Assembly: GCA_963621975.1 (NCBI GenBank)
Contig: CAVFGI010000005.1
Span: 5,077-69,076 of the forward strand
Reading direction: 5' to 3'
Origin: UBA9732 sp963621975
GTDB lineage: Bacteria; Spirochaetota; Spirochaetia; Sphaerochaetales; Sphaerochaetaceae
Length of the DNA stretch: 64,000 nt
A program made the translations under genes and the position numbers. The notes beneath the pieces are model-generated. The model was not told the origin of the DNA and made no database searches. It saw nothing but the letters and a program-made list of their open reading frames with translations. Shown in pieces: positions 8,302 to 16,903 of this stretch; the stretch's first letter is position 1; each line of letters opens with the position of its first letter.

Positions 8302-10094
8302 GTAGAAGAAACCCTCCACGTGAAGGCGAAAAAGCCAAAAATGCAAAGCTTGCAAGTCAGAAGCTTTTAAAGAGACTAAAACCATATCTTCCATTATTTG
8401 TTTTAGCCTTCTTTTGTGCTTTTGTTGGTGTAATGTGTACCTCATTAGCTCCAAAAGTATTAGGCAAAGCCATCAATGTTATTACAGACGGCGTGCAAAC
8501 AGGTACTTTTAATTGGACTCTTATTGGAAAATTCATACTAATTTTGATTGCTCTCTACTTGGTTAACCCTTTGTTCAGATTTGCTCAACATTGGATTTTA
8601 GCCTTCCTTTCTCAAAAGATTTCTAGAGGTCTTGTAAGTGAAGTGAACGCAAAACTGGACAAACTTCCGTTGAGCTATTTTGACGGCAGAACCCAAGGCG
8701 AGATTATGAGTAGAGTGACAAATGATGTTGATGTCATAGACCAAAGCATTCAAGAAGGCATAAGCCAAGCAATTGTTAGCTTGTTCACAGTTGTTTGTGT
8801 TCTTGTCATGATGTTTTCAATAAATGCCATCATGTCTCTAGTATGCTTGATTACCATTCCACTTGTGGTTCTAATTGTTTCTATTGTAGTTAAATGCACA
8901 CAAAAGTTCTTCCTAGCAAACCAGAAAAACCTAGGAAAGTTAAATGGACATGTAGAAGAACTCTATGGAGGTCACTCTATAGTCAAAACATTTAACCATG
9001 AGCAGCAAGCCATAGAGCAATTTGATGCAATCAATGAAGAGCTATATACTGCAGGTTGGAAGAGCAATTTCTACAGTTCTGTCATTCATCCTCTTACAAA
9101 CTTTGCCGGAAACCTAGGCTATATTTTAGTAGTTGTAGTAGGAGCCTCACTTGCGGCAACCGGTGAGTTGGCTATTGGCGATATTCAAGCCTTTGTCCAA
9201 TATGTTAAGAGATTTAACATGCCAATTCAGGAAATTACCAACATTGCTAACGTTTTCCAGAGTACAATGGCCGCAGCAGAAAGAGTCTTTGAAATCCTTG
9301 AAGAACCTGAAGAAGTTGATAATGGAACTCAAAGTTCAGTTCCTGCCAATGGGAATATTGAATTTGATAATGTTTACTTTAGCTATGAACAAGATAAACC
9401 TTTGATAGAAAACTTCAACCTCAAGGTAAAAGCAGGTAGCAAGATAGCAATTGTTGGTCCTACAGGAGCTGGTAAAACAACTTTGATAAATCTCATTATG
9501 AGATTTTATGATGTGAATAAAGGTTCTATAAAAGTAGATGGAATTGATGTAAGAGATTGGCCTCGCGATGTCCTAAGAGACCAGTTTGGTATGGTTTTAC
9601 AAGACACGTGGTTGTTTGAGGGTACTATTGCTGAAAATATCGCCTATGGAGCGGGAACCGGAGAAGTGGATATGAACAAGGTAAAACGCTGTGCCCAGCT
9701 TGCATGTGCAGACCATTTTATTGAGACGCTTCCTGGTGGATATGAGTTTAAAATCAACGAAGAAGCCAGTAACATTAGTCAAGGAGAGAAACAGCTTATT
9801 ACTATTGCCAGAGCATTTATGAGTAATCCTCGTATTCTTATTTTAGATGAGGCTACTAGTAATGTTGATACAAGAACAGAGCGTCTTGTTCAGCAAGCTA
9901 TGATAAATCTTATGGAAGGTAGAACTAGCTTCATTATTGCACATAGACTATCTACAATAAGAGATGCAAGTCTTATTCTGGTAATAGATAAGGGAAATAT
10001 TGTTGAACAAGGAAAACACAACGAACTCTTGGCAAAAAGAAGTTTTTATTACAATCTATATGTAAGTCAATTTAAGGGAGCTGCGGAGTTTTAA
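8298..10094 (+). CDS. ABC exporter half-transporter with intact catalytic site (subunit 2)
   Basis: Partner of the preceding subunit (MdlB/BmrD-like). The first 30 residues are a basic cytoplasmic lead, then comes a six-helix domain to about 330 and an ATPase domain from 350 to 598. Walker A GPTGAGKTT is near 387, the signature appears as ISQGEKQ near 493 (Gln in place of the usual Gly-Gly), and Walker B with the catalytic Glu is LILDEATSNVD near 513-523. The canonical Glu here complements the Asp in subunit 1, so a heterodimer with one active site is expected in the inner membrane. Cardiolipin synthase follows six bases downstream, perhaps hinting at a lipid-related role, but this is context only. 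Confidence 0.93.
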   Translation: MSRRNPPREGEKAKNAKLASQKLLKRLKPYLPLFVLAFFCAFVGVMCTSLAPKVLGKAINVITDGVQTGTFNWTLIGKFILILIALYLVNPLFRFAQHWILAFLSQKISRGLVSEVNAKLDKLPLSYFDGRTQGEIMSRVTNDVDVIDQSIQEGISQAIVSLFTVVCVLVMMFSINAIMSLVCLITIPLVVLIVSIVVKCTQKFFLANQKNLGKLNGHVEELYGGHSIVKTFNHEQQAIEQFDAINEELYTAGWKSNFYSSVIHPLTNFAGNLGYILVVVVGASLAATGELAIGDIQAFVQYVKRFNMPIQEITNIANVFQSTMAAAERVFEILEEPEEVDNGTQSSVPANGNIEFDNVYFSYEQDKPLIENFNLKVKAGSKIAIVGPTGAGKTTLINLIMRFYDVNKGSIKVDGIDVRDWPRDVLRDQFGMVLQDTWLFEGTIAENIAYGAGTGEVDMNKVKRCAQLACADHFIETLPGGYEFKINEEASNISQGEKQLITIARAFMSNPRILILDEATSNVDTRTERLVQQAMINLMEGRTSFIIAHRLSTIRDASLILVIDKGNIVEQGKHNELLAKRSFYYNLYVSQFKGAAEF

Positions 10095-10099
10095 TTCTG

Positions 10100-11680
10100 A
10101 TGCGTAAGTTTTTAAAATTTATTACAGGCAGAATGGCATGGACCATCCTCTTTTTCTTAATACAAATAATCATCATTTTTTTCACATTAAAGTACGCAGA
10201 GAGTTCCTTTGGTCTTTCCGTTTTTAACTTTTTTTTGGGGTTTGTTGTTTCTTTTGCCATCTTTACTAGAAACGACGCCCCCGAGTATAAACTTTCTTGG
10301 ATTCTTTTAATCTCCGTTTTTCCAATCTTTGGCTGTTTTATGTATCTTATTTTTGGAAACAAAAAGAGAGGTAGATGGGAAAAAAGGAAAATCAAAAACT
10401 ATCAAGAGTTAATGAAAGAACACAAAATTGGAGAGTTCAGTGATGATCCCAGTGATGATCCCAAAGATTTGGTAGTCACAGAAGTTCCAGAGAACGTATC
10501 AGGATTAACTGAAATCCAATTAGAAGATATTAGGCTTCAACATTATTTGACTCACCTAACTGGCAGTGTTCCATCAACATCAACAGAAGTTACCTATTAT
10601 TCTCTTGGCGATTATTGCTATCCTGTAATGCTTGAGGAACTTAAAAAAGCCAAGAAGTTCATCTTTCTTGAGTATTTTATTTATGCGGAAGGCGATTTTT
10701 GGGATAGTGTTCTACAAATTCTAAAGGATAAGGTCTCTCAGGGTGTTGATGTTAGACTCATGTATGATGACATGGGTAGCATTGGTACTCTTCCGTATAA
10801 ATACTACCTTCAATTGCGTAAATATGGCATAAAAGCAGTGGCATTTAACCCTGTTAGGCCACGATTGAACCCAAGATTAAATTACAGAGACCATAGAAAA
10901 GTCTGTATTATTGACGGAAATACAGCAATCAGTGGTGGCATTAATATTGCCGATGAATACATAAATCGCAAAATTCGCTTTGGACATTGGAAGGATAATG
11001 CTTTTATCCTACGAGGTAGTGGAGTTTGGAATTATACTTTCATGTTCTTGCAACTTTGGTTGTTTGCTGCACCAAAAAAATATTTCGTTGAAGACTTTTC
11101 TTTGTACTATCCCACTGAAAAAAGGAGCAATGACGGCGTTATTCAAAGTTTTGGAGATAGCCCTCTTGACGATTTTAACGTTGCAGAAAATGCCTATATT
11201 CATGTACTCAATATAGCAAAGAAATACGTTTGGATTAGTACACCATATCTAATTCTTGATACTGCAATGATTAACGCCCTAATTCTTGCAGCACAATCTG
11301 GCGTAGATGTCCGCATCATCACTCCAGCCATCCCAGACAAGAAAATTGTGAATGCTCTAACTAAGGCAAACTACCCACAACTACTTTCTAATGGTGTCCG
11401 CATTTTTGAATATATTCCCGGCTTTATCCACTCCAAGATGTTTGTAAGCGATGACCAGCGTGCAATAGTTGGCACCACCAACATGGACTTCAGGTCATTC
11501 TTCTTGCACTTTGAAAGTGGCTCCGTGTTTTATGGTGGCAGCATGGTCTCTTCCGTTAAGACCGATTTTCTTGAAACCTTTGAGCTATGCGAAGAAGTTA
11601 CGCTGTCATCTGTAAAAAAACGTTCTTGGCTAATGAAACTAACAGGTCAAGTTGCTAAACTTGTTGCACCTTTATTATAA
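10100..11680 (+). CDS. cls: Cardiolipin synthase (phospholipase D family)
   Basis: Joins two phosphatidylglycerol molecules into cardiolipin at the inner membrane. Two N-terminal transmembrane segments (about 12-30 and 36-55) and a third near 65-82 precede a soluble region. The two HKD catalytic motifs of the PLD superfamily are HRKVCIIDG near residue 265 and HSKMFVSDD near 444, each with a following GxxN or GTTNMDFRS sequence. At 526 residues it is slightly longer than E. coli ClsA. It begins six bases after the ABC exporter and is followed 17 bases later by the TrpR-like gene, so the run from queH to here is probably one operon. Confidence 0.93.
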   Translation: MRKFLKFITGRMAWTILFFLIQIIIIFFTLKYAESSFGLSVFNFFLGFVVSFAIFTRNDAPEYKLSWILLISVFPIFGCFMYLIFGNKKRGRWEKRKIKNYQELMKEHKIGEFSDDPSDDPKDLVVTEVPENVSGLTEIQLEDIRLQHYLTHLTGSVPSTSTEVTYYSLGDYCYPVMLEELKKAKKFIFLEYFIYAEGDFWDSVLQILKDKVSQGVDVRLMYDDMGSIGTLPYKYYLQLRKYGIKAVAFNPVRPRLNPRLNYRDHRKVCIIDGNTAISGGINIADEYINRKIRFGHWKDNAFILRGSGVWNYTFMFLQLWLFAAPKKYFVEDFSLYYPTEKRSNDGVIQSFGDSPLDDFNVAENAYIHVLNIAKKYVWISTPYLILDTAMINALILAAQSGVDVRIITPAIPDKKIVNALTKANYPQLLSNGVRIFEYIPGFIHSKMFVSDDQRAIVGTTNMDFRSFFLHFESGSVFYGGSMVSSVKTDFLETFELCEEVTLSSVKKRSWLMKLTGQVAKLVAPLL

Positions 11681-11697
11681 GAAACGGAGGTTTTTTG

Positions 11698-11985
11698 ATG
11701 GATGACAATCTTCAAGAATTGATTGATATTTTTGCCCGTACTACCGACAAACAAAGCATGCGTAAACTCTTTGAAGAACTCTTTTCCTCAACTGAAATCA
11801 CCGATATCGCTAAGCGTTGGTATATCATGAAGGAGCTATACAAAGGTAAACCGCAAAGGCGCATTGCACAAGAAATGGAAGTAAGTCTTTGCAAAATCAC
11901 TAGAGGTTCAAAAATTCTTAAAGATTCCGAGTCTATTTTTAAGGCCATCCTCAGTGATATGTATGATGACCAATATCATATTTAG
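11698..11985 (+). CDS. TrpR/YerC family transcriptional regulator, 95 aa
   Basis: Small helical DNA-binding protein of the Trp-repressor superfamily. The recognition region is ELYKGKPQRRIAQEMEVSLC followed by KITRGSKIL, matching the YerC/YecD type helix-turn-helix. The start is ATG 11698, with ACGGAGG seven bases upstream; a TTG three bases earlier is in frame but is not needed. YerC-like proteins are regulators whose ligands are mostly unknown, and no tryptophan genes are nearby. The stop overlaps the convergent helicase gene by four bases. Confidence 0.88.
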   Translation: MDDNLQELIDIFARTTDKQSMRKLFEELFSSTEITDIAKRWYIMKELYKGKPQRRIAQEMEVSLCKITRGSKILKDSESIFKAILSDMYDDQYHI

Positions 11986-13454
11986 CTCTTAAATCTACTC
12001 TTGTTTGCTCTGCCGCGCTTTTTACCTGTGTTTGATCTGGTTGTTCTTTGCGTTCTTGGCGTTCTTACCCTACGTCTTTCCCTAGGTTTTTCTCTGTCAT
12101 ATAGATCTTCAATGTCCTGATATTTGCTCTTATCTAAAGAATTTCCATAGCGTTCTGCAAGAAGGGCTGTTATTACATTTGTTGGATGATGCTCTGAGCA
12201 GAGTTTTTTTGCCATTGAATAGAGAGAATCTTCATACAACCCATTTTCTGCATTTTTGATGTTGTCATAAAGATCTGTTTGAAGCATCTTACGTTTTTGA
12301 GCCATGAGCTCTTCTATTGTTGGGATGCGGACCTTAACAATATCGGACTTGGCAATGCGTTTGATGAAGGCTAGCTTTCTGAATTCGCGTGGTGTGACGA
12401 ATGTGACAGCTAGACCTTCTTTGCCTGCTCTGCCGGTGCGACCTACACGGTGGATGTAGCTTTCTGGCTCATCTGGGAGGCTGTAGTTGACAACATGGGT
12501 CATGTCTGGGATGTCTAGACCACGTGCAGCTACGTCTGTGGCTACTAGAATGCTAATTCTGTGCTCACGCATTTTATGGATGATTAGTTCGCGTTGTACT
12601 TGGCTGAGGTCTCCGTGGAGGACTTCTGCATTGTAGCCAGCAGAGATGAGTTTTGAGCCTATTTCATCGCACTGTATTTTTGTTTTGCAAAACACAAGAC
12701 CGTAAAAATTGGGGGCCATGTCAATTGTACGGCAAAGTGCTTCAAATTTATCCTCTTCAAAAAGTTCATAGTAGACTTGCCTAGTTAGTGTGCTTGTCAT
12801 GTCTTGGGTTTGAACCTTGACCACCTCGTAGTCTTTCATAAAGTTCTGGGCAAGCTTCTTAATTGGCTCTGGCATGGTGGCAGAAAAACATAGCATTTGT
12901 TTATCTGTAGGCATTTTAGCTAGAATTTTTTCAATATCCTCTATAAAACCCATGTTGAACATTTCATCGGCTTCATCAAGTATGCAAAATTTAATGGAAT
13001 CAAGTTTTAGTGTTTCCCTCTCAAGATGGTCTTGAATTCTTCCCGGGGTGCCTACAATTACATCAGCACCTTCTTTGAGTCCTTTGAATTGAAGATTATA
13101 GGATGCACCACCATAAATGGCGATGGTCCGAATATTTCTGTTTTCTCCAAGGCTTTTTATTTCATCGCAAACCTGAATACAAAGCTCTCTTGTTGGAACC
13201 AAAACTAAAGCTCTTGTTGTATGTTGATTTTTTTTGCCTTGCCAGGTGTCCAGTTTCTCCAAAATTGGAAGAGCAAATGTTGCGGTTTTTCCTGTTCCTG
13301 TCTGTGCTTGTCCAATTAAATCTTTTTTTTCTTTTAGTAAAATTGGGATACATCTTTTTTGAATTTCTGTTGGATGTTCAAAGCCCTTTTTTTCAATTGC
13401 CTCAATACTTTTTTCTGAGAGGCCTAAGTCAATAAATTCTTGTATATTCTGCAT
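11982..13454 (-). CDS. DEAD-box ATP-dependent RNA helicase (CshA/DeaD-like)
   Basis: Cytoplasmic RNA helicase for ribosome assembly or mRNA turnover. All motifs are present: Q motif (GFEHPTEIQKRCIP), motif I AQTGTGKTA, Ia PTRELCIQV, Ib GTPGR, II DEAD, III SAT, then in the second RecA domain HGDLSQVQRE, ATDVAARGLD and HRVGRTGRAGK. Residues 360-455 form a helical linker and the final 30 residues a basic Arg/Lys tail, typical of RNA-binding extensions. The start is taken as ATG 13454, because the longer frame begins with TTG at 13475. A TTGAAG-18-TATAAA promoter lies just upstream, giving a leader of about 20 bases. Confidence 0.93.
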   Translation of the reverse strand: MQNIQEFIDLGLSEKSIEAIEKKGFEHPTEIQKRCIPILLKEKKDLIGQAQTGTGKTATFALPILEKLDTWQGKKNQHTTRALVLVPTRELCIQVCDEIKSLGENRNIRTIAIYGGASYNLQFKGLKEGADVIVGTPGRIQDHLERETLKLDSIKFCILDEADEMFNMGFIEDIEKILAKMPTDKQMLCFSATMPEPIKKLAQNFMKDYEVVKVQTQDMTSTLTRQVYYELFEEDKFEALCRTIDMAPNFYGLVFCKTKIQCDEIGSKLISAGYNAEVLHGDLSQVQRELIIHKMREHRISILVATDVAARGLDIPDMTHVVNYSLPDEPESYIHRVGRTGRAGKEGLAVTFVTPREFRKLAFIKRIAKSDIVKVRIPTIEELMAQKRKMLQTDLYDNIKNAENGLYEDSLYSMAKKLCSEHHPTNVITALLAERYGNSLDKSKYQDIEDLYDREKPRERRRVRTPRTQRTTRSNTGKKRGRANKSRFKS

Positions 13455-13587
13455 TTCTATAGTTTCCAAGTTCAAGTTTATACTATACAGTAGTGCTCTT
13501 CTTCAAGTGTCTTGAAAAAGAAAAAGCAGTGGTTTTGCACTTTTTGTTTGAACTTAATAGTAGAGTTCGTCAAAAGGAGAAACTGCT

Positions 13588-13959
13588 ATGAACGAGATTC
13601 TGAAAAAGGGAGTATGTCCTAATACTTTGTGTAAATGGCATCACAAGCAAAATTTACCTAAAGAGTACAGGTGGTATAAAAGCCATGGCTACTATGAAAC
13701 TAAGCAACATAAGAAAATTCCTAGGTACGTTTGTACAAATTGTGGGAGGACATTTACTTTGCGTACTGGAGCCAACCATTGGCACTTACGTGACGATTCT
13801 ATTGATATACGAGAATTGGCTCTTCAGTGGTCTAATGGTGGCACAATTTGCGAGATGGCTAAAAAATACGGAGTCAGCACTCAAACAATTAGAACCAGAT
13901 TAAAACGATACTGTGACTACATCAAAACGCATTGGGAGGGCGGTTTTAGTATTGAGTAA
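13588..13959 (+). CDS. Zinc-ribbon plus helix-turn-helix protein, resembling a transposase N-terminus
   Basis: A 123-residue protein with two cysteine pairs (CPNTLC near 9-14 and CTNC near 50-53) forming a zinc ribbon, then a helix-turn-helix near 85-110 (GTICEMAKKYGVSTQTIRTR). This arrangement is that of the InsA-like N-terminal part of IS transposases and of related stand-alone regulators. No catalytic DDE domain follows, and I saw no terminal inverted repeats, so it is either a domesticated DNA-binding protein or a remnant. It has its own AAGGAG 8 bases before the ATG. The specific family is not certain. Confidence 0.6.
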   Translation: MNEILKKGVCPNTLCKWHHKQNLPKEYRWYKSHGYYETKQHKKIPRYVCTNCGRTFTLRTGANHWHLRDDSIDIRELALQWSNGGTICEMAKKYGVSTQTIRTRLKRYCDYIKTHWEGGFSIE

Positions 13960-13990
13960 CTTCGTGGTTTCTGCTATCCATTCTTTATTC

Positions 13991-15562
13991 TTAGTTCGTT
14001 GTTGTGCTGGAGGAGAAAAGCTGTGTCCAGAACTGAACATAGAAGTTGTCAGTGAACTTGTCACTAAGAAGGATTGCATAGAACTTGTCGTTTACTACCT
14101 GTGAAGACGCATAGTAGTTGTAGTAGGCACTGATAAGAGATGACATTGAAGCATCCTGATCATTAACTTCTGTGACCTTAGCAATCATATACTTGCTGTT
14201 ACTTGTGATTGCACCAGTTACATAACCTACCTCAGCTGTGAAGAGTTCTCTTGAAATGCTTTCATCTTCAGTAGCGGTAGCAAGATAGCCATTGGTGTCA
14301 TAATACTCAATACCAAGGAGATACTGGCTATCTCCAATATTGTTAGACACAGAAGAAACTGTTTGTATTTCAGCATTGCAAGATTCAGCAGCAGCCTCAA
14401 AATCTGTCTGTGCAAGTTCTGCAATTGTAGAAATCTGTGATTCAATATAAGCAGTAATTGTTTCTTCTTCGTTGCTGTTGATGTAAGACTTAACATCTGT
14501 AAGAGTATCTTCGTCAGTGAAGTCAGCAGGAACAATCTTTGAGTCAACTTTGTAAATTGCCCAACCAGTAGTTGTTTGAATTGGTTCTGAATAGCTTCCC
14601 ATTTCAAGAGCAACAATCTTGTCAAGATCAGCAGAATCAGAAAGTGTTGTTGCAAGAGCATACAATCTAATTTCACCAGCTACGCCACCCTCTGAAGCAT
14701 AGGAATCTGTAGAGTAGAGGCTAACTTCATCGGTCCATGCTAAACCTGAATTAAGATCTGCATATGCTTGATTGATTTTTTCTTTATCTGAATTTGAAAT
14801 CATTGAAAGGCTTACACTCTTAAAGAGATCTTCATTTGCCTTTCCGTATTCTGCTGCCAAATCATTTGGATAAGCGTTGTAGTCAACAACAAAGTATTCA
14901 AAAGATCTAGACTTGCCAGCCATTTGAGAGACAAAATTCCTTTCTGCATCAGAAACAATTGCTGAGCTATAGTCTGAAAGAACTACCTGATAAGGATAGA
15001 TGCTTGTGTAATAAGAATTGACAAGAATTCTTGATGACTCTGCTGTTGATTTGTAGACTTCTTCACTGAAGTTTCCATCAGAATCGTTATAAACACCGGT
15101 AGAAATGATTAACTCGTTAACCAGCTCTTGAGGTGCGGCAATCTTTGCTGCCTGAGCATCTTCCGATATTGCTGTGAAAATAACCTGCTGCTGATAAGCA
15201 GAGTAGTAGCTTTGCATCATTGTTGAATAGTCATTGCTAAGATAAGCTGTCTGGAAGCTACTATCATTCATCAGCGTATTGTAGAATACGTTGTTTGTCT
15301 CAATTTTGATTGCTTTTCCGTTGTAGTATCCCCAAGCATTAGAATCTTCACTCTTGCTCTGAGAAATCATAATGATGATGTAGTAAAGGCCTCCAATCAT
15401 CAAAAGTGCAAGAATTGCAATAATAACGGTAGTGATAATTCTTTTTGCTGTCCAAGGTTCACTATCTTTCTTAGCCTTTTTGGGTTTTGTTTCCATTACC
15501 TTCAGTGTTGTGTTTTTTTCTTCTTTTTTTACTTCTTCTGAAGGGACATTCTTATCTGCCAT
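13991..15562 (-). CDS. Membrane-anchored SurA/parvulin-like peptidyl-prolyl isomerase
   Basis: Predicted periplasmic folding factor tethered to the inner membrane. Residues 1-42 are charged and cytoplasmic, and one transmembrane helix covers about 45-68 (IITTVIIAILALLMIGGLYY). The rest is extracytoplasmic and rich in Ser, Tyr and Ala. A SurA-N/PpiD-like helical part spans about 80-240. The parvulin-like segment at about 265-350 ends in SYSEPIQTTTGWAIYKV, the conserved final strand of such domains. The C-terminal 170 residues are helical and not recognised. The length of 523 is close to PpiD/PrsA-type proteins of spirochaetes. It is transcribed alone; a TTGACA lies about 80 bases upstream. Confidence 0.8.
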   Translation of the reverse strand: MADKNVPSEEVKKEEKNTTLKVMETKPKKAKKDSEPWTAKRIITTVIIAILALLMIGGLYYIIIMISQSKSEDSNAWGYYNGKAIKIETNNVFYNTLMNDSSFQTAYLSNDYSTMMQSYYSAYQQQVIFTAISEDAQAAKIAAPQELVNELIISTGVYNDSDGNFSEEVYKSTAESSRILVNSYYTSIYPYQVVLSDYSSAIVSDAERNFVSQMAGKSRSFEYFVVDYNAYPNDLAAEYGKANEDLFKSVSLSMISNSDKEKINQAYADLNSGLAWTDEVSLYSTDSYASEGGVAGEIRLYALATTLSDSADLDKIVALEMGSYSEPIQTTTGWAIYKVDSKIVPADFTDEDTLTDVKSYINSNEEETITAYIESQISTIAELAQTDFEAAAESCNAEIQTVSSVSNNIGDSQYLLGIEYYDTNGYLATATEDESISRELFTAEVGYVTGAITSNSKYMIAKVTEVNDQDASMSSLISAYYNYYASSQVVNDKFYAILLSDKFTDNFYVQFWTQLFSSSTTTN

Positions 15563-15679
15563 GGAAGACCTCTTTATAAAATTAGTATAGTTTTCTAATG
15601 TAGTCCAAAGATGGACACTCCATACAAAGATATCATCATATTGTGTGTAGTGTCAATCAAAACTAACTTCTAGCCAGCA

Positions 15680-15708
15680 TTGACAGGCCAAATTAAAAAC
15701 CCTATAGT
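15680..15708 (+). promoter_or_regulatory. Sigma-70 promoter of tRNA-Pro
   Basis: TTGACA (15680-15685), a 17-base spacer and TATAGT (15703-15708) form a near-consensus promoter about 38 bases before the tRNA 5' end. Confidence 0.75.
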
Positions 15709-15745
15709 TCAAGGGCAAAAATGCGGTTTTTCGCATTGCGTTTTT

Positions 15746-15818
15746 CGGGTAGTAGCGCAGGGGCTAGCGCACTTGGTTCGGGACCAAGGGGTCGGTGGTT
15801 CAAATCCACTTTACCCGA
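15746..15818 (+). tRNA. tRNA-Pro (anticodon CGG)
   Basis: The cloverleaf folds completely: 7-bp acceptor stem CGGGTAG/TTACCCG (last pair G-T), D stem GCGC/GCGC, anticodon stem CTTGG/CCAAG with loop TTCGGGA giving CGG at 34-36, T stem GGTGG/CCACT with TTCAAAT loop, and discriminator A. The 73-base gene has no encoded CCA. It is read from its own promoter. Confidence 0.96.
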
Positions 15819-15824
15819 GGGGTC

Positions 15825-15981
15825 GAAGTTGTGTTAAATTTTAGCGCGAATAAAATTTAACACAACTTCTCTAGTGTTGAAGTGGAATTTTAGCGCGAAT
15901 AAAATTTAACATAGCTTCTCTAGTGTTGAAGTCCTGGTGTTGAAGTGGAATTTTAGCGCGGATAAAGCGTGAGTAAAATTT
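15825..15981. repeat. Palindromic and tandem repeat array between tRNA-Pro and trxB
   Basis: The first unit is a perfect 19-bp inverted repeat: GAAGTTGTGTTAAATTTTA (15825-15843), loop GCGCGAA, and the exact complement at 15851-15869. The core TTTTAGCGCGAATAAAATTTAA returns at 15888 (49 bases later) and, with an insertion, at 15951. The final copy contains the trxB stop codon. A 14-base duplication (GTGTTGAAGT-like) separates units two and three. The first hairpin could terminate tRNA-Pro, although no T-run follows. Confidence 0.85.
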
Positions 15982-16903
15982 AACACAACTTGTCTATATA
16001 CTCGCTGACATAATGAGCTGCCACTGCACCATCTGCTGCTGCTGTAACAATTTGCCTAAATGGAGTATCTCTTACATCTCCAATTGCAAACAAGCCGGGA
16101 ACATTTGTCATCATTTCTTTGTTTGTCTTGACATATCCAGATTCATCTTTATCGCAGAAAGGCACCAACTGGTTTTGTGGACTATTACCAACAAAAACAA
16201 AAACTCCATCATAATCTTCCGTAAACTGTGCTCCAGTTTCCTTGTTCTGAAATGTTACGGACTTAACCTTATTGTTTTCTCCATTGATTGAAACAACAAC
16301 AGTGTTCATAAGAGTCTTGATTCCTGCTGTTTTTTTCATAGCATCAACAATTGAAGCCTGAGCACGGAATTTATCCCTTCTATGACAAACTGTGATATCT
16401 GAGCTGAGTTTTGCAAGATACATTGCTTCTTGACATGCACTGTCTCCGCCTCCACAAACAAGGATCTTCTTGTTCCTGAAAAAGGGACCGTCGCAGGTGG
16501 CACAATAACTGACACCATGGCCCGTAAGCTCTAATTCTCCTGGAACACCAAGATTTTTGTGTTTTGCTCCTGTAGCAAGCACAACCGCTTTAGCCTCGTA
16601 ATCACCATCACTGGTTTTTACAACAAAAGTGCCATTTTCTTGAACCTTAATTTCAGAAACAGATGCATAGACTGTAATACAACCAAAGGCTTCTGCCTGA
16701 GACTCAAATTTCTGGGCCAACTCAAAACCACTTACTTTGCCAAGACCAGGATAGTTTTCAATCTCATCAATAATCATTGCCTGACCACCAGTGGAGAGTT
16801 CTTCAATTATTACGGTATCGCGTCCAGCCCTAGCACTGTACTGTCCACATGCAAGTCCAGCTGGACCGCCACCTATTATTATTACCTCGTGGTTTTTAGT
16901 CAT
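15980..16903 (-). CDS. trxB: Thioredoxin reductase
   Basis: FAD/NADPH-dependent enzyme that reduces thioredoxin in the cytoplasm. The FAD-binding GGGPAGLACGQY motif stands near residue 10, the redox-active CATC at 134-137 and the NADPH-binding GGGDSACQEA near 153. The C-terminal FAD motif is GLFAIGDVRD. The start is ATG 16903 with AAGGAG 8 bases upstream, giving 307 residues, the usual length. It overlaps the end of tsaB by 8 bases. Its stop codon lies inside the GCGCGAA palindromic repeat array. It is the last gene of the TPR-tsaE-tsaB-trxB run. Confidence 0.95.
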   Translation of the reverse strand: MTKNHEVIIIGGGPAGLACGQYSARAGRDTVIIEELSTGGQAMIIDEIENYPGLGKVSGFELAQKFESQAEAFGCITVYASVSEIKVQENGTFVVKTSDGDYEAKAVVLATGAKHKNLGVPGELELTGHGVSYCATCDGPFFRNKKILVCGGGDSACQEAMYLAKLSSDITVCHRRDKFRAQASIVDAMKKTAGIKTLMNTVVVSINGENNKVKSVTFQNKETGAQFTEDYDGVFVFVGNSPQNQLVPFCDKDESGYVKTNKEMMTNVPGLFAIGDVRDTPFRQIVTAAADGAVAAHYVSEYIDKLC

